Of a stretch of DNA of 64,000 bases, positions 51,801 through 62,385 are shown one piece after another. The stretch spans positions 10,795,501 to 10,859,500 of the forward strand of contig OZ014411.1 of the NCBI GenBank assembly GCA_963965975.1, written 5' to 3'. Source of the DNA: Xestospongia bergquistia (taxonomy: Eukaryota > Porifera > Demospongiae > Haplosclerida > Petrosiidae). Below the pieces are notes generated by a model. It saw nothing but the letters and a program-made list of their open reading frames with translations. It was not told the DNA's origin and searched no databases. Both the position numbers and the translations under genes were made by a program. Numbering within the stretch: the stretch's first letter is position 1; every line of letters begins with the position of its first letter.

Positions 51801-54800
51801 GTCAGGTAGTAACATCAAATATAGAGAAGGAAACAAAAGGGTTAATTAAACTATGACAATAACAATATTTCATTAATTAATAGTTAATTATTATACTACA
51901 ATAGATCAGACTTACAGACTATTATATAATACATCCATGTGTCAGATAGCAACATCAAATATAGAGAAGGAAACAAAAGGGTTAATAAAACTATGACAAT
52001 GACCAGATTTCATTAATTAAAAGTTAATTATTATACTATAATAGATCAGACTTACTATCTATAGTTATATAATACATCCATGTGTCAGGTAGTAACATCA
52101 AATATGCAGAAGGAAACAAAAGGGTTAATTAAACTATGACAATAACAATATTTCATTAATTAATAGTTAATTATTATACTATAATAGATCAGACTTACTG
52201 GCTATTATATAATACATCCATGTGTCAGGTAGTAACATCAAATATAGAGAAGGAAACAAAAGGGTTAATAAAACTATGACAATAACAATATTTCATTAAT
52301 TAATAGTTAATTATTATACTACAATAGATCAGACTTACAGACTATTATATAATACATCCATGTGTCAGGCAGTAACATCAAATATAGAGAAGGAAACAAA
52401 AGGGTTAATTAAACTATGACAATAACTATATTTCATTAATTAATAGTTAATTATTATACTACAATAGATCAGACTTACCTCCTATTATACAATACATCCA
52501 TGTGTCAGATAGTAACATCAAATATAGAGAAGGAAACAAAAGGGTTAATAAAACTATGACAATTAAAATATTTTTATTACTTAATAGTTAATTATTATAC
52601 TACAATAGATCAGACTTACTCCCTATTATATAATACATCCATGTATCAGGTAGTAACATCAAATATAGAGAAGGAAACAAAAGGGTTAACTAAACTATGA
52701 CAATAACAATATTTCATTAACTAATAGTTAATTATTATACTACAATAGATCAGACTTACAATCTATTATATAATACATCCATGTGTCAGACAGTAACATC
52801 AAATATAGAAAAGGAAACAAAAGGGTTAATTGAACTATGACAATAACAATATTTCATTAATTAATAGTTAATTATTATACTACAATAGATCAGACTTACC
52901 AACTATTATGTAATACATCCATGTGTCAGATAGTAACATCAAATATAGAGAAGGAAACAAAAGGGTTAATAAAACTATGACAATTAAAATATTTCATTAC
53001 TTAATAGTTAATTATTATACTACAATAGATCAGACTTACTCTCTATTATATAATACATCCATGTGTCATGTAGTAACATCAAATATAGAGAAGGAAACAA
53101 AAGGGTTAATTAAACTATGACAATAACAATATTTCATTAACTAATAGTTAATTATTATACTACAATAGATCAGACTTACAGACTATTATATAATACATCC
53201 ATGTGTCAGGTAGTAACATCAAATATAGAAGGAAACAAAAGGGTTAATTGAACTATGACAATAACAATATTTCATTAATTAATAGTTAATTATTATACTA
53301 CAATAGATCAGACTTACTGGCTATTATATAATACATCCATGTGTCAGGTAGTAACATCAAATATAGAGAAGGAAACAAAAGGGTTAATTAAACTATGACA
53401 ATAACAATATTTCATTAATTAATAGTTAATTATTATACTACAATAGATCAGACTTACTGGCTATTATATAATCCATCCATGTGTCAGGTAGTAACATCAA
53501 ATATAGAGAAGGAAACAAAAGGGTTAATTGAACTATGACAATAACAATATTTCATTAATTAATAGTTAATTATTATACTACAATAGATCAGACTTACTGG
53601 CTATTATATAATACATCCATGTGTCATGTAGTAACATCAAATATAGAGAAGGAAACAAAAGGGTTAATAAAACTATGACGATTAAAATATTTCATTACTT
53701 AATAGTTAATTATTATACTACAATAGATCAGACTTACTCTCTATTATATAATACATCCATGTGTCAGATAGTAACATCAAATATAGAGAAGGAAACAAAA
53801 GGGTTAATAAAACTATGACAATAACAATATTTCATTAGTTAATAGTTAATTATTATACTACAATAGATCAGACTTACCTCCTATTATATAATACATCCAT
53901 GTGTCAGATAGCAACATCAAATATAGAGAAGGAAACAAAAGGGTTAATAAAACTATGACAATTACCATATTTTATTACTTAATAGTTAATTATTATACTA
54001 CAATAGATCAGACTTACCTCCTATTATATAATACATCCATGTGTCATGTAGTAACATCAAATATAGAGAAGGAAACAAAAGGGTTAATTAAACTATGACA
54101 ATAACAATATTTCATTAACTAATAGTTAATTATTATACTACAATAGATCAGACTTACAGACTATTATATAATACATCCATGTGTCAGGTAGAAACATCAA
54201 ATATAGAAGGAAACAAAAGGGTTAATTGAACTATGACAATAACAATATTTCATTAATTAATAGTTAATTATTATACTACAATAGATCAGACTTACTGGCT
54301 ATTATATAATACATCCATGTGTCAGGTAGTAACATCAAATATAGAGAAGGAAACAAAAGGGTTAATTAAACTATGACAATAACAATATTTCATTAATTAA
54401 TAGTTAATTATTATACTACAATAGATCAGACTTACTGGCTATTATATAATCCATCCATGTGTCAGGTAGTAACATCAAATATAGAGAAGGAAACAAAAGG
54501 GTTAATTGAACTATGACAATAACAATATTTCATTAATTAATAGTTAATTATTATACTACAATAGATCAGACTTACTGGCTATTATATAATACATCCATGT
54601 GTCAGGTAGAAACATCAAATATAGAGAAGGAAACAAAAGGGTTAATAAAACTATGACAATGACCAGATTTCATTAATTAAAAGTTAATTATTATACTACA
54701 ATAGATCAGACTTACAGACTATTATATAATACATCCATGTGTCATGTAGTAACATCAAGTATAGAGGAGGAAACAAAAGGGTTAATAAAACTATGACAAT

Positions 54801-57800
54801 AACTTCATTTCATTAGTAAATAGTTAATTATTATACTACAATAGATCAGACTTACAGACTATTATATAATACATCCATGTGTCAGATAGTAACATCAAGT
54901 ATAGAGGAGGAAACAAAAGGGTTAATTAAACTATGACAATAACAATATTTCATTAATAAATAGATAATTATTATACTACAATAGATCAGACTTACAGACT
55001 GTTATATAATACATCCATGTGTCAGGTAGTAACATCAAATATAGAGAAGGAAACAAAAGGGTTAATTAAACTATGACAATAACTATATTTCATTAATTAA
55101 TAGTTAATTATTATACTATAATAGATCAGACTTACTGGCTATTATATAATACATCCATGTGTCAGGTAGTAACATCAAATATAGAGAAGGAAACAAAAGG
55201 GTTAATTAAACTATGACAATAACAATATTTCATTAATTAATAGTTAATTATTATACTACAATAGATCAGACTTACAGACTATTATATAATACATCCATGT
55301 GTCAGATAGCAACATCAAATATAGAGAAGGAAACAAAAGGGTTAATAAAACTATGACAATGACCAGATTTCATTAATTAAAAGTTAATTATTATACTATA
55401 ATAGATCAGACTTACTATCTATAGTTATATAATACATCCATGTGTCAGGTAGTAACATCAAATATGCAGAAGGAAACAAAAGGGTTAATTAAACTATGAC
55501 AATAACAATATTTCATTAATTAATAGTTAATTATTATACTATAATAGATCAGACTTACTGGCTATTATATAATACATCCATGTGTCAGGTAGTAACATCA
55601 AATATAGAGAAGGAAACAAAAGGGTTAATAAAACTATGACAATAACAATATTTCATTAATTAATAGTTAATTATTATACTACAATAGATCAGACTTACAG
55701 ACTATTATATAATACATCCATGTGTCAGGCAGTAACATCAAATATAGAGAAGGAAACAAAAGGGTTAATTAAACTATGACAATAACTATATTTCATTAAT
55801 TAATAGTTAATTATTATACTACAATAGATCAGACTTACCTCCTATTATACAATACATCCATGTGTCAGATAGTAACATCAAATATAGAGAAGGAAACAAA
55901 AGGGTTAATAAAACTATGACAATTAAAATATTTTTATTACTTAATAGTTAATTATTATACTACAATAGATCAGACTTACTCCCTATTATATAATACATCC
56001 ATGTATCAGGTAGTAACATCAAATATAGAGAAGGAAACAAAAGGGTTAACTAAACTATGACAATAACAATATTTCATTAACTAATAGTTAATTATTATAC
56101 TACAATAGATCAGACTTACAATCTATTATATAATACATCCATGTGTCAGACAGTAACATCAAATATAGAAAAGGAAACAAAAGGGTTAATTGAACTATGA
56201 CAATAACAATATTTCATTAATTAATAGTTAATTATTATACTACAATAGATCAGACTTACCAACTATTATGTAATACATCCATGTGTCAGATAGTAACATC
56301 AAATATAGAGAAGGAAACAAAAGGGTTAATAAAACTATGACAATTAAAATATTTCATTACTTAATAGTTAATTATTATACTACAATAGATCAGACTTACT
56401 CTCTATTATATAATACATCCATGTGTCATGTAGTAACATCAAATATAGAGAAGGAAACAAAAGGGTTAATTAAACTATGACAATAACAATATTTCATTAA
56501 CTAATAGTTAATTATTATACTACAATAGATCAGACTTACAGACTATTATATAATACATCCATGTGTCAGGTAGTAACATCAAATATAGAAGGAAACAAAA
56601 GGGTTAATTGAACTATGACAATAACAATATTTCATTAATTAATAGTTAATTATTATACTACAATAGATCAGACTTACTGGCTATTATATAATACATCCAT
56701 GTGTCAGGTAGTAACATCAAATATAGAGAAGGAAACAAAAGGGTTAATTAAACTATGACAATAACAATATTTCATTAATTAATAGTTAATTATTATACTA
56801 CAATAGATCAGACTTACTGGCTATTATATAATCCATCCATGTGTCAGGTAGTAACATCAAATATAGAGAAGGAAACAAAAGGGTTAATTGAACTATGACA
56901 ATAACAATATTTCATTAATTAATAGTTAATTATTATACTACAATAGATCAGACTTACTGGCTATTATATAATACATCCATGTGTCATGTAGTAACATCAA
57001 ATATAGAGAAGGAAACAAAAGGGTTAATAAAACTATGACAATTAAAATATTTCATTACTTAATAGTTAATTATTATACTACAATAGATCAGACTTACTCT
57101 CTATTATATAATACATCCATGTGTCAGATAGTAACATCAAATATAGAGAAGGAAACAAAAGGGTTAATAAAACTATGACAATAACAATATTTCATTAGTT
57201 AATAGTTAATTATTATACTACAATAGATCAGACTTACCTCCTATTATATAATACATCCATGTGTCAGATAGCAACATCAAATATAGAGAAGGAAACAAAA
57301 GGGTTAATAAAACTATGACAATTACCATATTTTATTACTTAATAGTTAATTATTATACTACAATAGATCAGACTTACCTCCTATTATATAATACATCCAT
57401 GTGTCATGTAGTAACATCAAATATAGAGAAGGAAACAAAAGGGTTAATTAAACTATGACAATAACAATATTTCATTACTTAATAGTTAATTATTATACTA
57501 CAATAGATCAGACTTACTTTCTATTATATAATACATCCATGTGTCGAGTAGTAACATCAAATATAGAGAAGGAAACAAAAGGGTTAATTAAACTATGACA
57601 ATAACAATATTTCATTAATTAATAGTTAATTATTATACTACAATAGATCAGACTTACCAACTATTATGTAATACATCCATGTGTCAGATAGCAACATCAA
57701 ATATAGAGAAGGAAACAAAAGGGTTAATAAAACTATGACAATTACAATATTTCATTAATTAATAGTTAATTATTATACTACAATAGATCAGACTTACTTT

Positions 57801-59415
57801 CTATTATATAATACATCCATGTGTTGAGTAGTAACATCAAATATAGAGAAGGAAACAAAAGGGTTAATTAAACTATGACAATAACAATATTTCATTAGTT
57901 AATAGTTAATTATTATACTACAATAGATCAGACTTACCAACTATTATGTAATACATCCATGTGTCAGATAGTAACATCAAATATAGAGAAGGAAACAAAA
58001 GGGTTAATAAAACTATGACAATTAAAATATTTCATTACTTAATAGTTAATTATTATACTACAATAGATCAGACTTACCTCCTATTATATAATACATCCAT
58101 GTGTCAGATAGCAACATCAAATATAGAGAAGGAAACAGAAGGGTTAATAAAACTATGATAATAACCTTATTTCATTAACTAATATTTAATTATTACACTA
58201 CAATAGATCAGACATACAGACTATTATATAATACATCCATGTGTCAGGTAGTAACATCAAACATAAACAAAAGAGTTAATTAAATTATGACAATAACAAT
58301 ATTTCATTAATTAATAGTTAATTATTATACTACAATAGATCAGACTTACTCCCTATTATATAATACATCCATGTGTCAGTTAGTAACATCAAATATAGAG
58401 AAGGAAACAAAAGGATTAATTAAACTATGACAATAACTATATTTCATTAATTAAAAGTTAATTATTATACTACAATAGATCAGACTTACTGGCTATTATA
58501 TAATACATCCATGTGTCAGTTAGTAACATCAAATATAGAGAAGGAAACAAAAGGATTAATTAAACTATGACAATAACTATATTTCATTAATAAATAGATA
58601 ATTATTATACTACAATAAATCAGACTTACCAACTATTATATAATACATCCATGTGTCAGATAGTAACATCAAATATATAGAAAAGGAAATAAAAGGGTTA
58701 ATAAACTATGACAATAACAACGTTTCATTGATGAATAATTAATTATTATACTACTATAGATCAGACTTACCTCCTATTATATAATACACCCATGTATCAG
58801 ATAGTAACATCAAATATAGAAAAGGAAACAAAAGGGTTAATAAACTATGACAATAACTACATTTCATTAATTAATAGTTAATTATTACACTACAATAGAT
58901 CAGACTTACCTCCTATTATATAATACATCAGATAGTAACATCAAATATAGATGAGGTAACAAAAGGGTTAATAAAACTATGACAATAACCATATTTTATT
59001 AGTTAATAGTTAATTATTATACTACGATTGATCAGACTTACTTTCTATTATATAATACATCCACATGGCAGGTTATAATATTAATTATTCAAAGTTAAAA
59101 AAGCTATTACATTATGTGATATCAGTTGTCTATTAAGATACATATAGACAAGTTTGTTGTGAATGCAAAAGTAGAACATTTATGAAAGGGATTTATCATA
59201 GCAGTACAGTTCAATGTAATTTATGGAAAGTTTTAAAAAGGTATACATAACCTACATGTATAGTTTACATGTATGTCAGAGGTATGTGTATATTACAAAT
59301 TTCATGCAAAGTTTTATGGGCTTTGTAACCAGTCACAAATAATATTGATGTTCACAGTTTGAATTAGTAAACTTACAGTCTGTTTTTTTCCCTTCTTACT
59401 TAGTCTTGTACCCAT
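34200..59415 (-). CDS. Gene B: ankyrin-ZU5-UPA-Death-vinculin tail protein, complete
   Basis: Exons in coding order: 59377-59415, 49017-49109, 48477-48575, 47742-47840, 47374-47472, 46615-46713, 46241-46339, 45502-45600, 43789-43887, 39707-39805, 39483-39663, 38864-39423, 38610-38750, 38377-38560, 37897-38217, 37352-37468, 37127-37243, 36900-37025, 36729-36784, 36249-36364, 35929-36058, 34864-34951 and 34200-34354. Coding length is exactly 3213 nt plus a TAA stop, with all phases consistent: 1071 residues. Layout: myristoylation-type start (1-13), ankyrin repeats (14-369), ZU5 and UPA-like (369-663), Death (664-770), repeated linker (771-909), vinculin-type tail (910-1071). Intron 1 is about 10.3 kb and holds the 140-bp satellite. 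It is the tandem paralog of gene A, same orientation. The function as a scaffold linking membrane, death-fold signalling and actin is inferred from the domains. Confidence 0.88.
36729..37468 (-). CDS. Gene B linker: three tandem linker exons plus acidic exon
   Basis: Three phase-1/phase-1 exons (37352-37468, 37127-37243, 36900-37025; 39, 39 and 42 codons) are copies of one another. Each begins VEADE, includes QEAPIQSCN, then a FNSPPP block and a KPTETK-type end. A fourth exon (36729-36784) encodes VEVDEMEQEPPSQSSNPIG. The surrounding introns are also duplicates. Gene A has a single shortened copy. The segment is acidic and proline-rich, probably unstructured, and sets the distance between the Death domain and the actin-binding-type tail. 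Because each copy is phase-symmetric, copy number can change or exons can be skipped without shifting the frame. Confidence 0.75.
37897..38217 (-). CDS. Gene B Death domain exon
   Basis: An exon of 321 nt, phase 1 in and out. It encodes DKEPKKKHLMTLLHPIRNEW, LEVPDDDIVFI, SAVLQVWKDRK and VADEIHKFLARS, the same death-fold landmarks as gene A. It is two codons shorter than A's exon, in the loop between helices 2 and 4. Partner unknown. Confidence 0.8.
38377..38750 (-). CDS. Gene B UPA-like exons
   Basis: Exons 38610-38750 (141 nt) and 38377-38560 (184 nt), identical in length and phase to gene A. They encode VFESWKWLEQFPFYFDPEVN and ALCYLKFQATLKSKQENISD regions, beta-rich, between ZU5 and Death. 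UPA assignment is by position and strand pattern. The His-Phe-Ser autoprocessing motif is not seen; the equivalent area of the preceding exon reads AFDFCAFAGG. Confidence 0.6.
38864..39423 (-). CDS. Gene B ZU5 exon
   Basis: A 560-nt exon, phase 1 in and phase 0 out. It encodes FLEDVSKWNIEYLNEEQVF, the ZU5 core DYGIKFVIPPSSVEVGQKV, then SIELHLQHNVEI and GPPPYKFELL. A basic run (GGKRKRKRK) replaces the KKENERPDF stretch of gene A. The acceptor is the upstream TTTAG; the second AG available in gene A is GG here. Confidence 0.85.
39483..39805 (-). CDS. Gene B last ankyrin exons
   Basis: Exon 39707-39805 (99 nt, phase 0) encodes RQWTALHIASSKGHSEIVQL and the rest of one repeat; its donor GTTTGT is weak but has GT. 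Exon 39483-39663 (181 nt) encodes DGNTALHIACKEVHISVIQC and NTDGNTPLDECDTSKDEIV, ending the stack. The first exon has no intact counterpart in gene A, where only about 20 bp persist with the donor destroyed. Confidence 0.8.
40860..41885 (+). pseudogene. Decayed pogo-like (DDE_1-type) transposase
   Basis: Plus-strand fragments in shifting frames: GTKYGLSEKRWIITELF and FEYAVPQLTEEL resemble the segment before the second catalytic Asp in pogo/Tigger-like transposases. A long Lys/Glu/Gln-rich stretch (41466-41600) and a Cys/His cluster near 41750-41850 follow, as in the C-termini of that group. Many stops and frameshifts; the N-terminus is not recognised. Confidence 0.4.
42283..42368 (-). pseudogene. 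Broken type-Y ankyrin exon in a gene B intron
   Basis: LTPVMLALKNEHKGVVLIL can be read, then a deletion removes the RGAN-coding part and causes a frameshift to a stop. The donor GTAAGT persists but the normal acceptor context is damaged. Not counted in the gene model. Confidence 0.65.
42776..42832. repeat. TA microsatellite
   Basis: A nearly pure (TA)n tract interrupted by short TTTA groups, inside a gene B intron. Confidence 0.85.
43789..48575 (-). CDS. Gene B ankyrin array: seven 99-nt single-repeat exons
   Basis: Type X exons at 48477-48575, 47374-47472, 46241-46339 and 43789-43887 alternate with type Y exons at 47742-47840, 46615-46713 and 45502-45600. All are 99 nt, phase 0, one ankyrin repeat each (X example DGWAALHDASLLGLTDVVDI; Y example NGDTPVMLAAKRGCKDVILI). 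Exon and intron sequences are clearly of the same family as gene A's 31-copy array. The most 3' X exon (43789) is the most diverged (ALYYASHEGYTDIVEVLISH), suggesting it escaped homogenisation. Confidence 0.9.
44480..44790 (+). pseudogene. LINE-type reverse transcriptase ORF fragment
   Basis: The plus strand encodes INTVPTLHHSDISIPSSDDK followed by AKRLNDSFSQCFN, the linker before the reverse transcriptase domain in many non-LTR retrotransposons (LP.L...D....DD.KA..LN.FF..CF pattern). Stops follow. Inserted in the gene B intron between exons 43789 and 45502, opposite in strand to the host gene. Confidence 0.5.
45100..45272. repeat. Tandem duplication, 87-bp unit
   Basis: Two adjacent copies (45100-45186 and 45187-45272) starting ATTATATCTACTTTAAAAGT and differing at a few positions, within an intron of gene B. 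Confidence 0.75.
48635..48697 (-). pseudogene. Broken type-X ankyrin exon
   Basis: Starts like an X exon (DGEMAVHYACF) but has a one-base deletion and lacks the 3' third and the donor. It lies between the first-repeat exon (49017) and the first intact X exon (48477) of gene B. Confidence 0.6.
49017..49109 (-). CDS. Gene B first ankyrin exon (N-terminal cap)
   Basis: A 93-nt phase-0 exon encoding TDSLLESARKGDLSGVENAL and the rest of the capping repeat, with donor GTAAGTCTAC and acceptor TTACCTTAG. It joins directly to exon 1 (MGTRLSKKGKKQT) in phase 0. The satellite array begins about 70 bp upstream of its acceptor. Confidence 0.88.
51462..54117. repeat. Higher-order duplicated block of the satellite, copy 1
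   Basis: About 2,656 bp (19 units) repeated at 54822-57477, offset 3,360 bp (24 units). The only difference noticed is at 53680 (G) versus 57040 (A). A nested duplication is also present: the 138-bp unit at 53161 with its following TGG-type units recurs 978 bp later (six units of 140 plus one of 138). Confidence 0.85.
54822..57477. repeat. Higher-order duplicated block of the satellite, copy 2
   Basis: Near-identical copy of 51462-54117. Outside both ends the units differ, so the duplicated segment has defined edges, consistent with unequal exchange or a replication-slippage event of several kilobases, or an assembly duplication. Confidence 0.85.
59377..59415 (-). CDS. Gene B exon 1 with N-myristoylation-type start
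   Basis: ATG at 59413-59415 starts MGTRLSKKGKKQT, which ends on a codon boundary at a GTAAGT donor and joins exon 49017-49109 in phase 0. Gly2, Ser6 and Lys7-Lys8 fit the MGxxxS/T rule for N-myristoylation with a basic membrane-contact cluster. The upstream frame is open for 29 codons with a further Met, so an N-terminal extension that would remove the Gly2 signal is possible but less likely. Confidence 0.65.
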
Positions 59416-62385
59416 GTTTCTAGAAAAGTGAAATGAGAACATCATCAACTTAACTTGGTCGTGGTATTGAATCTTTGATATGCTTACAAGTTTGCGAGTC
59501 AATAGATTATAAATGTTCTTTGTAGCTCTTTATCTGATTTAAATTCTTCCTAACTAGTTATCTAATTTTTGTTCTTTATGTTTCATAAATGACATTTTCT
59601 ATCTTTTTAACAGCTTTTGCTACTGTTAGAAAATACCTGTGCTAGTGTTCATAATATGCACATTTGCGTGAATCACGTCATATTAAAATGCGAAAAATGT
59701 CAATCACTTTATATTTTATAGCATCCGAGGGCAGACATTCCTCATGGAAGCTGCAGACGGACATTCTATTTCCTATTTCTTCCGCGCACCTTCTCGTATT
59801 TGAAAATTCCAATTAATGACCGAGTTAATGAGGTCCAGTTCTTTATTCTTCTTTCCATTTTTGACACATGCGCAATTTATAAATTTTATTAGGCTTTTCT
59901 TGTTACTTAATAAAACTCAGAGTGCGAGTACAACGAGCCATATCTTAGAATCAAACATCAGCGAGACTGGTTTGGGTTCCTTATTTTAGTCGTCAGGTAC
60001 ATGTCCCTATTATGTAACGGTACCTATTATGGGTATTCAATACGTGATAACAATTGACATGTTTGGTAGTTATCGTCATAACTACAATGGTGTTATACAC
60101 TTGCATAGCAAAATGATGAGAATTAAAGGCACCAATTGTTCAGTATTTACAATTGATTAATCAGATAGTTTATTGAACATTTTTCTAGACTGATTAAAAA
60201 CAACAATACTTTTTAGAGCTTATTAATTGCTTGACTGTAATGTTAGACCCTTAAATATATTAATAGTTGCTAAATATTAATAATATAACAAAATTGTTAA
60301 TATTGGTATTGTTATTATATTAATAATTAACATAATACATGCACTTGTTTCATATTATGAGCAAAGATACACTACAGAAAATGTACAGTAATAATTTTGG
60401 AGATAAGCTGTATGCATTATATTTTTGGCTAATTAACACAAACAAATAAATGTTTCAGTTAGCATAATTAAAATTAATTAATTCATTGAATGTATCATTA
60501 TTTTTAATATGTTATTTATGTGTCTCTTATATGGTACACGCCCCTTATAGTTAGGACTATCATACACGGAAACCGAGGACAGACATTCATTTCCGTATTG
60601 TTATATATGGAAGCTGAGGACGGAGATTCCAACTCTGTATCAGTTTGTTCGAAATAGGAAATAGGAATTGAAATGTCCTTCTGCTGCTTCCGTAGAAACC
60701 AATCAACTGTGCCATCAATTTGTATTTTAAAACTGAGCAGAAGTGCGTGGAAGAAATAGGAATTGGAATGTAAAAAGCAAAACGCCATCTGTAAACTATA
60801 TATGCTGTTACAGCCTACGTATATTATGACACATGAGCAGTGAGTAGTAACACCATCTGTAAACTATAGTATATGATACTAGCAGTATGCATATTTTACA
60901 GTTCATTATACAACCAAAATCAGGAATCCAACCCAACTAGAAACTTCAGATGTCATTCATTGGATATTCCATTTCTTATCTTGCTGATGCTTAATTCTAA
61001 AAGACGGCTCATGGTATTTTTACTTCATGTTTTATTGAGTAACAAGAAAAGCCTAAATTGCGCATATAACAAGAATGTAATAAGGACTAAGAAATTGAAA
61101 CTAATATACACTGGGTCATAAATTCAATTTTTTTTAAATCACGAAAGTCCTAGTAAGAAATAGGAAATTAGTTGGAGTTTGAGATGTAAATAAGACCAGT
61201 AAATTTAGAGAAGGAACTTCATCAAGTTTCAATTATCGTCCAGAAGTATTAATAAAGAGTTTACTGCCCACTCATGGATTAGAGTTGAGAGGCAAATTCT
61301 TCCTCCAAATAGCGTTGGACCCATTGCTTTAAAGAGATTTCTTACTTAATGGTAGTCAAAAAAAGAAAAGTGAGATTCTCCATTGACTCTCCAATAGGAT
61401 TACTCGTACACAGCAGAAACGAACCACATTGATGCTCACTATATTGAACGCGCAGCCCTCAAGGCCGTACTTTCCAATATTAGTATATATTTCTGAGTGA
61501 TGAATATGTGCCGTTCTCGGTATCCATAGAAAACACCTTATATTCTAAGCGATAGTTTGTAGTACTCGCGCTTTACGTTTTATTCATTACCATCTAATTA
61601 ATGCGTAACCCTCACGCCGTATTTCCTATTTAACCATTTCTGAGTAATTAATATGTTTCATTGGCTCATATTCACTACGCAGAAATTGTTAAATAGGAAA
61701 TAGGGCCGGTAGGAGTTCGCGTTAAATAGAGTGAGCGATGCGCGTAAACTTGTCCAAGAAGCAGGCGCACAAACGTGGCATTATGAGCAAAGTAGCAGAC
61801 CAGCCACAACCTAATATTGTGAGACCTTCTTTAGCTGGCAGAAAAATAGAGGACTTTAAAGTTGCAGAGCTCAAGCATTGACTATCGTCGGAGATACTAC
61901 CAAAGGAAAAAGCTGACTGATCTCAGTTTGACTTTTGTATATATACTACAAAGGGAGTAGTAGTGGAACATAGGTATCCAGACATTGTATGATATATTTT
62001 GTCTTCAGCTCAATAGCTGTTTCTCCAATGAAATCCTCCCAGATTTTGTCTATAAATTCTATAGTTACTTTTAAGCACAAACTGGTGGATGAAAATTAGA
62101 TAAACAAAAATAAACTAAAAAATTCTTTCACCAATATTTTAATATGTTAACTACAATACATATAAGGTTTTGTAGACGTTTTAATTAGTGTAAATTATTG
62201 TTATTGACACATTCATTTATGGTTTAGTTGTTAATTAGGTCAACCCTTATAGCACAAATATTTGTTAACCATTTTAATTTTAGTCTTTTGTTACTTTACT
62301 TGTATCGAAGTGGCTCTGTTATGTTGTTGAAAAAATTACTAAAAATATACACATTTAAGTTGATATCTATGTTAATTTAACAAGA
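59416..62385. other. Repeat-rich 5' flank of gene B, no gene recognised
   Basis: Related segments with GGACAGACATTC, GGAAGCTG.GGACGGA and TTCCTATTTCTTCC words occur at 59720-59812 and 60565-60780, partly inverted. GAAATAGGAAATA recurs through 61150-61700. No coding sequence could be supported. The promoter of gene B should lie in the right-hand side of 59416-60000, but no specific element was identified. Confidence 0.4.
61597..61727. repeat. Imperfect inverted repeat (hairpin)
   Basis: The arm near 61613-61641 (core CCGTATTTCCTATTTAAC) pairs with 61680-61707; weaker pairing extends to about 45 bp per arm with a loop near 38 bp. A diverged copy of the left arm lies at about 61450-61505. Confidence 0.5.

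Larger units (their letters stand above)
49178..59075 (-). repeat. 140-bp tandem repeat filling intron 1 of gene B
   Basis: 71 countable units, nearly all 140 bp (a few 138, 142 or more diverged near 58200-59075). On the minus strand each unit reads TATTATATAATAG, three variable bases, then GTAAGTCTGATC. AG and GT are retained in all 71; the donor hexamer is GTAAGT in all but one (GTATGT near 58212). The triplet takes at least 11 forms (minus strand TCT 18 times, CCA 14, GAG 11, ATA 6, TTG 5, AAA 4, AGA 4, GGA 3, ATT 2, TAT 2, CAA 2), while about 12 bases on each side hardly change. AG and GT therefore flank a possible 3-nt exon in every unit. Short reading frames of 65 codons on the plus strand recur only because the unit recurs. 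The array is absent from the equivalent place in gene A. Confidence 0.95.

Noticed and set aside
52923..58158. Recurring 65-codon plus-strand frames in the satellite
   Set aside because: They span about 1.4 repeat units, shift frame from unit to unit because 140 is not divisible by three, and lie antisense to an intron. They reflect the repeat, not a gene family.
49178..59075. CRISPR-like array (constant repeat with variable spacer)
   Set aside because: The variable part is only 3 bp, the constant part 137 bp, the context is a eukaryotic intron, and no cas genes are present.
60516..61121. Frames at 60516-60788 (minus) and 60873-61121 (plus)
   Set aside because: They lie in repeat-rich DNA with no domain, splice or codon-pattern support.
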